From positions 1 to 12,537 of the forward strand of contig JAJXZM010000551.1 of NCBI GenBank assembly GCA_021780055.1: a stretch of 12,537 nt of DNA. The letters are read 5' to 3'. The notes beneath the pieces were generated by a model. That model did not search any database. It was not told the origin of the DNA and saw nothing but the letters and a program-made list of their open reading frames with translations. This DNA is from Acidobacteriota bacterium. GTDB taxonomy: Bacteria > Acidobacteriota > Terriglobia > UBA7540. Below are positions 6,776 to 12,537 of the stretch, piece by piece (within the stretch, counting starts at the first letter, position 1; each line of letters opens with the position of its first letter). Position numbers and translations under genes: made by a program.

Positions 6776-7414
6776 TTGGCTTGCCCAATCTGTGAAAAGA
6801 GAAAAGCAAAGCGCTACTGCCCGGCCAGGACAGAGAGCATATGTACGGTCTGCTGCGGCACCGAGCGTGAAGTCACCATCTCCTGCCCATCAGACTGCAC
6901 TTACCTCATCGAAAGCCGCAAGCACGATCTTGGCCGCCGGGAGATCGATTGGGCACGCGTACCGTTTGCCGACACCAGAATTCCATCTTCTTTTGTGGCT
7001 CGGCACGAGCCGTTGATTCTCGCGCTCAGTTATGCCGTCTGCTTGAACGCGAGGGAAAATTCAACGGCTACCGACTCAGATGTGATTGCCGCCCTTCAGG
7101 CGCTTGCCGAAGCTTATCAAACCCTTTCCAGCGGGATTTATTACGAGAAACCGCCTGACTATGTGGTCCAGCGTGGGCTTTACGATGCTTTGAAGGCTGC
7201 CATCGAAAATTACAGGAAAACGGAATCCCAGAATACGGGGCTTGCAACGGTCCGCGACGGCGAAATCCGGGACGCTCTTATCTTCCTTACGCAATTAGGG
7301 GCTACGCGCACCAACGGCCGTCCGAGGGGCCGTGCTTACCTTGACCTTCTTCGAAGCCAGTTCAAATCCGACGAGCTTCAGAAACCTTCTCAGGGGCTGC
7401 TGGTGGTTCCGTAG
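6776..7414 (+). CDS. Cysteine-rich zinc-binding protein of unknown function upstream of dnaG
   Basis: The 212-residue product opens with eight cysteines in 41 residues: CPIC (C3, C6), YCP (C15), ICTVCC (C23, C26, C27) and SCPSDC (C37, C41). This is enough for two zinc sites. The rest is mainly helical (about 70-205) with no transmembrane segment or signal peptide, so it is likely cytosolic. I recall similar CCGTxREV...CPSDCxYL proteins as uncharacterised but conserved. The start is TTG 6776: the upstream in-frame stop is at 6731-6733 and no ATG or GTG lies between, while AGGGA at 6764-6768 gives a ribosome site. It precedes dnaG by 103 bases on the same strand and probably shares the 6698-6726 promoter. 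Binding to nucleic acid or to the primase/polymerase is an inference from position only. Confidence 0.75.
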   Translation: MACPICEKRKAKRYCPARTESICTVCCGTEREVTISCPSDCTYLIESRKHDLGRREIDWARVPFADTRIPSSFVARHEPLILALSYAVCLNARENSTATDSDVIAALQALAEAYQTLSSGIYYEKPPDYVVQRGLYDALKAAIENYRKTESQNTGLATVRDGEIRDALIFLTQLGATRTNGRPRGRAYLDLLRSQFKSDELQKPSQGLLVVP

Positions 7415-7517
7415 GGGGGAACGTGTTTCCACGGGTCAGTCCAAACTGATAATTACACCGGGGTTGGGGCAACTTTGCCTTGCTGGCCAGGGATGCCGTG
7501 CGCTTAGCGATAACTGA

Positions 7518-9305
7518 ATGACCATGAATCAGGTTGAAGACGTTCGCGCCGCTGCCGATATTGTCAGAATCATAGGCGATTACGTTCAGCTGCGCAAAGC
7601 CGGTGCAAACATGATGGGCCTTTGCCCGTTTCATCAGGAAAAGACCCCGTCTTTTGCGGTCCATCCCGGCAAACAGATCTTTCACTGTTTCGGCTGCGGA
7701 GTTGGCGGGGACGTGTTCAAGTTCATCATGCTGGTTGACAATGTAACCTTTCCCGAAGCTCTCGAACGCCTTGCCGATAAGGTTGGCGTTACGCTTGTCC
7801 AGAGCGGCGCCAAAGGTACGGATTCTAAATCGCACGAACGGGCGGCACTTTATAAGATTCACGAAGCTGCGGCTAAGTTTTATGCCGGGCAACTGACCGG
7901 CACCGGCGAGGGCCGAGCGGCCCGTGCCTATCTATTGGACCGCGGATTAAAGGATGAAGTGATTGGCCGTTTTCTTCTGGGTTACGCCCCGCGTGATGGC
8001 CAGTCGCTTACGCGGCATTTGAGCTCGCTCCGGTTCAGTGACGAGGTGCTTGAAAAGACCGGCCTTGTATTGCGTGATGCCGGCGGCAGCCGCCGTTTTG
8101 ACCGTTTTAGAGGCCGAATCATTTTTCCCATAGCCAACGAGAGCGGAAAGATTATTGCATTTGGCGGCCGGGCATTGGGCGACGAGCAGCCGAAGTATTT
8201 AAATTCTCCCGAAACGCCGATTTATACCAAGAGCCGCGTCCTCTACCATCTGGATCGGGGAGGCAAGGCAATTCGCAAACAGGATTACGCCATCTTGGTG
8301 GAAGGTTACATGGATTGCATTGCAGTCGACTCCTGTGGAATCGAAAATGTGATCGCCAGTTGCGGCACCAGTTTTACGGAGGCCCAGATCCGCCTGCTGG
8401 CGCGCTATTCTCGACGGGTGGTAGTGAATTACGATCCGGATTCCGCCGGGCAGGCGGCAACGGAACGCTCGGTGAATGCCTTGCTGGAGGCCGGCTTTGA
8501 GGTCAAGGTATTGGCGCTTCCGGGGGGACTGGATCCGGATTCGTTTATTCGGCAACATGGAGATGAAGCGTACCGGAAAGTACTTGCGGCGGCGCCGGGT
8601 TATATCGATTATGTGACGGACCGCGCCATTGCCGCGCACGGCCTGAACACTCCGCAGGGAAAACTCGCTGTGGCCAACGCGGTGCTTCCTTATCTTGCGC
8701 GAATACCAAATCCGATTCTTCGGCAGGAAATGACTGACCGGCTGGCTGCGCGGGCGCTTCTGGATAACCGCCTACTTCGCGAGGAACTGAGACGTGCCGC
8801 GGTCGAACGCCGGCCGGCAGTGGCGAGCAAGCCTCTCGATTACAAGGCCTCTTCTGCCGAGCGGAAACTGCTGCGTGCCTTCCTGGAAAACCAGGAAGTG
8901 ATGGACGAACTGCTCCCCGCGTTGGTAGCCGAAGGACTCTTGAACGGCCTGGCCGCCGAAGATGTTTTCCTCAAACTGCTGGAAGTCCGCAATGTCGGCG
9001 GGACGGTTGATATTCATGCTCTGGGGGAGAGTCTGAGTTCTGAAAATCAGAACCTGCTTCACGAGAGCCTGCTGGTCTCAGACGAAATTCCCGGCCGCGA
9101 AGATGCGATAAGGTTTTGCGATGCGCTCCGCCGGACAAAAATTGAGCGTGAACTGACCGCCTTAAACCCTGCGATTGACGCTGCCGGAAGAGAGCAGGAT
9201 TGGGCCCGACTCGGCGTATTGAATCAGAGCAAGGTACTTTTGATGAAGGAATTAGCGCGGATCAGGGAAAACTTAGAAATCGAGAACAAAACTTTAACGA
9301 AATAG
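7518..9305 (+). CDS. dnaG: DNA primase DnaG
   Basis: The 595-residue protein makes the short RNA primers for replication, working with the DnaB helicase. The N-terminal CHC2 zinc finger is intact: C36, H39, C57 and C60 (CPFHQEKTPSF, HCFGCGVGGDVF). The RNA polymerase core includes YLNSPETPIYTKS and the TOPRIM acids in LVEGYMDC (E262) and NYDPDSAG (D306, D308). Residues from about 440 to the end form the variable helical region that carries the DnaB-binding domain. Length is usual for the family. ATG 7518 follows an in-frame TGA directly, so no upstream start is possible; a second ATG two codons on is an alternative, and neither has a clear ribosome site, which suggests translational coupling or weak initiation. 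rpoD follows on the same strand after 167 bases. Confidence 0.97.
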   Translation: MTMNQVEDVRAAADIVRIIGDYVQLRKAGANMMGLCPFHQEKTPSFAVHPGKQIFHCFGCGVGGDVFKFIMLVDNVTFPEALERLADKVGVTLVQSGAKGTDSKSHERAALYKIHEAAAKFYAGQLTGTGEGRAARAYLLDRGLKDEVIGRFLLGYAPRDGQSLTRHLSSLRFSDEVLEKTGLVLRDAGGSRRFDRFRGRIIFPIANESGKIIAFGGRALGDEQPKYLNSPETPIYTKSRVLYHLDRGGKAIRKQDYAILVEGYMDCIAVDSCGIENVIASCGTSFTEAQIRLLARYSRRVVVNYDPDSAGQAATERSVNALLEAGFEVKVLALPGGLDPDSFIRQHGDEAYRKVLAAAPGYIDYVTDRAIAAHGLNTPQGKLAVANAVLPYLARIPNPILRQEMTDRLAARALLDNRLLREELRRAAVERRPAVASKPLDYKASSAERKLLRAFLENQEVMDELLPALVAEGLLNGLAAEDVFLKLLEVRNVGGTVDIHALGESLSSENQNLLHESLLVSDEIPGREDAIRFCDALRRTKIERELTALNPAIDAAGREQDWARLGVLNQSKVLLMKELARIRENLEIENKTLTK

Positions 9306-9459
9306 TATAGTATTACATCTAATTGGCGATGGGGTAAACCAACGAAAGCTTGATTTCCCCACGAAAGAACGTAGTCAAGAGATATTGAGAAGGTGCTTGG
9401 TTTGTGACAGGTCTCCCGCGCAAAGGGCATGTGGCCCAACCCAGAAATTGCTCCTTGAT

Positions 9460-9464
9460 GGAGG
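9460..9464 (+). promoter_or_regulatory. Ribosome site fixing the TTG start of rpoD
   Basis: GGAGG sits eight bases before TTG 9473. The ATG overlapping its left side (9458) is followed by GAG GCG TAA, so it cannot start the sigma factor. A rare start codon on a housekeeping sigma may hold down its translation. Confidence 0.65.
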
Positions 9465-9472
9465 CGTAAGCT

Positions 9473-11164
<1,692 letters not shown>

Positions 11165-11304
11165 GCCGCCGAGGATAAGAGAGTCAGTTCGTCACAGAGT
11201 TTTTTTCGGTAGTCTTTTGCAAGCTTTATTCCGGTTACAACCGTCCGTAAGCGTGTGGGTGCCAGCGCAAGCCCAGCTGGTGTGTACGCACTATAATTCT
11301 TCAC

Positions 11305-11309
11305 GGAGG
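11305..11309 (+). promoter_or_regulatory. Ribosome site of the Yip1-family gene
   Basis: GGAGG lies five bases before ATG 11315. A perfect TATAAT at 11292-11297 is just upstream but lacks a visible -35 partner; a start from it would leave only about a ten-base leader. The -10 reading is uncertain. Confidence 0.5.
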
Positions 11310-11314
11310 TTCTC

Positions 11315-12070
11315 ATGGCCGATACCGGTGCTTCTATCAATGCTGTGCAAGACACCCCTGCCAAATCTTTTCTTTCCCGCCTGATCGGGATTTTTATCGA
11401 GCCCGGCGAAACGTTTGAGGACATAGCCCGCAAGCCGGACTTTATCGCGCCCCTTGTTCTTCTGATCCTGGTGTCGTTCGCCGTCGCGGAAGCGATGATT
11501 ATGAAGATCGGCATCTACCGGATCATTATGCAGTCCCTAACGCTGGGCGGGCAGGCTGCAAAGATGGACCCGGAACAACTGAATACGGTGGTCCAGAGGA
11601 GCGCTGCAATATACAGCAAAGTAATACCCATTATCGCCCTCCTGGGGACACCGGTATTTCTGCTGATCGCCGCCGGGTTCGGGATTCTGGTCCTGAACGT
11701 GTTTTTCGCCCAGCGCGCGAGTTTCAAGCAGGTGTTTTCGGTAACCTGTTACGCCAACCTGCCGAGCATCGTGGGTGCGGTAATGGCGGGCATGGTCATG
11801 TTTTACGGAGATCCTGACTCCTTCAATCCGCGAAACGTGGCTCCAACCAATCCGGGGTACTTCATGAATCCCCTGACGAGTTCGCACGCCCTGCTTGCCG
11901 TAGCGAGCTCACTTGATGTTATTGTCCTGTGGTTCCTGGTCCTGCTTGCGATGGGCCTTGCGCGGGTTTCACAGAACAAAGTCAAGGCTGGTTCGATCTT
12001 CCTGACCTACCTTGGGGTGTGGGCACTGCTGGTGATTGCCAAAGTTGCTATGGCCGTATTTTTCGGCTAA
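11315..12070 (+). CDS. Yip1-family integral membrane protein
   Basis: The 251-residue protein fits the bacterial Yip1 family (PF04893). A soluble N-terminus has the typical FLSRLIGIFIEPGETFEDIA segment (19-38), where family members place a conserved P-x-x-xF element. About five membrane segments follow: 43-63, 102-131, 147-165, 198-217 and 226-250. FKQVFSVTCYANLPSIVG (137-154) is the usual family core between segments two and three. Bacterial members have no settled function; relatives in eukaryotes act in membrane traffic, which does not transfer. The ATG has GGAGG five bases upstream. It follows rpoD by 150 bases on the same strand and could be its own unit or read through from rpoD. Confidence 0.85.
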   Translation: MADTGASINAVQDTPAKSFLSRLIGIFIEPGETFEDIARKPDFIAPLVLLILVSFAVAEAMIMKIGIYRIIMQSLTLGGQAAKMDPEQLNTVVQRSAAIYSKVIPIIALLGTPVFLLIAAGFGILVLNVFFAQRASFKQVFSVTCYANLPSIVGAVMAGMVMFYGDPDSFNPRNVAPTNPGYFMNPLTSSHALLAVASSLDVIVLWFLVLLAMGLARVSQNKVKAGSIFLTYLGVWALLVIAKVAMAVFFG

Positions 12071-12429
12071 AGGCAAGCTCCCAACAATGGGAAGTTTTCC
12101 GGATCGGATTCGTGGTGGGGAATCTATTTCGCCGCTGCCGGGTCGGGCGAGCGCGTGAAAACTGCGGTGGTCTGTGAGAGTTGGCAGCGCTTCACCCCGT
12201 TGCGTCCGAACTCCCCCTTTGGGGGACTCGACTGTAGCCACAGCGAAACGTTTGCAGAGACACACAGACCCGAATGCACTTCCGAAACCCGGCACCGATG
12301 GTCACCCCAGGTTTGCCCTCGTTTCCAGCCTGTGTTAACAATAATCAGTCGACCCAATAGGGGACAAGGACCGCTCCACCACTAAACAGCGGGACTGTGC
12401 CTGGCGGGAACCACTTCTGACAATACACT
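12071..12429. other. Gene-free stretch between the Yip1-family gene and tgt
   Basis: No protein gene is supported over 359 bases. A short stem TCCCA-ACAA-TGGGA (12079-12092) followed by TTTT (12095-12098) just after the stop at 12070 may be a weak terminator. The strong hairpin TCCCCC-TTT-GGGGGA (12212-12226) has no T run. TTGCCC (12313-12318) with TAACAA (12336-12341) at spacing 17 is a poor candidate promoter for tgt. An unannotated small RNA is possible, but nothing matches an RNA family I can recognise. Confidence 0.4.
12079..12098 (+). terminator. Possible weak intrinsic terminator after the Yip1-family gene
   Basis: A five-base stem TCCCA/TGGGA with a four-base loop is followed after two bases by TTTT. 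The stem is short, so the call is tentative; its place eight bases after the stop codon supports it. Confidence 0.3.
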
Positions 12430-12537
12430 ATGGGACTAAAATTCACCGTTGTTGCCAAAGACGAAAGTACCCGAGCCAGAACGGGAATCCTGCATACAGC
12501 GCACGGCGACGTCGAGACTCCCATTTTCATGCCCGTC
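12430..12537 (+). CDS. tgt: Queuine tRNA-ribosyltransferase, N-terminal fragment (cut by window end)
   Basis: The last 108 bases encode 36 residues: MGLKFTVVAKDESTRARTG, then ILHTAHGDVETPIFMPV. This is the typical start of bacterial Tgt, where F-x-V, the T-RAR-G element, H-G-x-x-x-TP-F-MPV and their spacing are conserved. The enzyme swaps guanine for preQ1 at the wobble base of GUN-anticodon tRNAs (Asp, Asn, His, Tyr) in queuosine synthesis. Catalytic residues lie beyond the window. ATG 12430 starts the match exactly; no strong ribosome site is visible in front. queA, a frequent neighbour, is not in the upstream DNA shown. Confidence 0.9.
   Translation, partial: MGLKFTVVAKDESTRARTGILHTAHGDVETPIFMPV

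Noticed and set aside
7362..7892. 176-codon minus-strand frame opposite the start of dnaG
   Set aside because: It is antisense to strongly conserved DnaG zinc-finger sequence and to the end of the zinc-ribbon gene, so it is a shadow frame.
9306..9311. TATAGT as a -10 box for rpoD just after dnaG
   Set aside because: No -35 candidate at 15-19 bases; the nearest hexamers lie 8 or 27 bases upstream.
12221..12231. GGGGGACTCGA matches the reverse complement of part of the tRNA-Leu T-arm (TCGAGTCCCCC), a possible second attachment site
   Set aside because: Only 11 bases, inverted relative to the tRNA and inside a local hairpin; attachment duplicates should be direct and include the tRNA 3' end.

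Overview
The window reads as bacterial chromosome of moderate GC content. The best guess is Acidobacteriota: the primary sigma factor begins with an acidobacterial-looking region 1.1, and it sits beside a dnaG-rpoD pair and Yip1-type and coiled-coil membrane proteins common in that phylum. This is an inference from protein style, not a database match. The window contains a complete tRNA-Leu(UAG), two intact information-processing genes, a beta-1,2-glucan-type carbohydrate locus and a patch of decayed mobile DNA.

Layout. (a) 1-4193, carbohydrate and envelope locus. A plus-strand ORF carries the cyclisation (GH189-like) domain of a cyclic beta-1,2-glucan synthase but stops before any phosphorylase domain. 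Convergent with it, 17 bases away, is a minus-strand exported PF10091/GH144-type glucanase. Upstream of that, also on the minus strand, is a single-pass coiled-coil membrane protein of unknown role. (b) 4194-6223, scarred region. A gene-poor stretch with several dyad symmetries is followed by the C-terminal relic of a tyrosine integrase, which abuts the tRNA-Leu gene. Next comes an internally deleted insertion sequence of about 446 bp with terminal repeats, whose small ORF seems to join the two ends of a transposase, then more gene-free sequence with an imperfect direct repeat. (c) 6224-6622, a small exported protein of unknown function. (d) 6698-11164, housekeeping block. A good sigma70-type promoter with a hairpin at the predicted transcript 5' end leads into a cysteine-rich zinc-binding protein, then DNA primase (dnaG), then the primary sigma factor (rpoD). 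This is a version of the macromolecular-synthesis operon in which the usual rpsU is absent and a zinc-ribbon gene occupies the upstream position. (e) 11315-12070, a Yip1-family membrane protein. After a 359-base gene-free stretch comes the start of tgt (queuine tRNA-ribosyltransferase), cut by the window end.

How it fits together. The left third suggests making and/or cutting beta-1,2-glucans at the envelope. The right half is core replication, transcription and tRNA modification. Between them, a tRNA-Leu with an integrase relic and a shrunken IS mark a site where foreign DNA has entered and decayed. I found no CRISPR array, no rRNA and no convincing complete new defence or mobile system. The points most worth a second look are the GH189-without-GH94 ORF facing a GH144 enzyme, the tRNA/integrase/IS scar, and the promoter-hairpin-zinc-ribbon leader in front of dnaG-rpoD.
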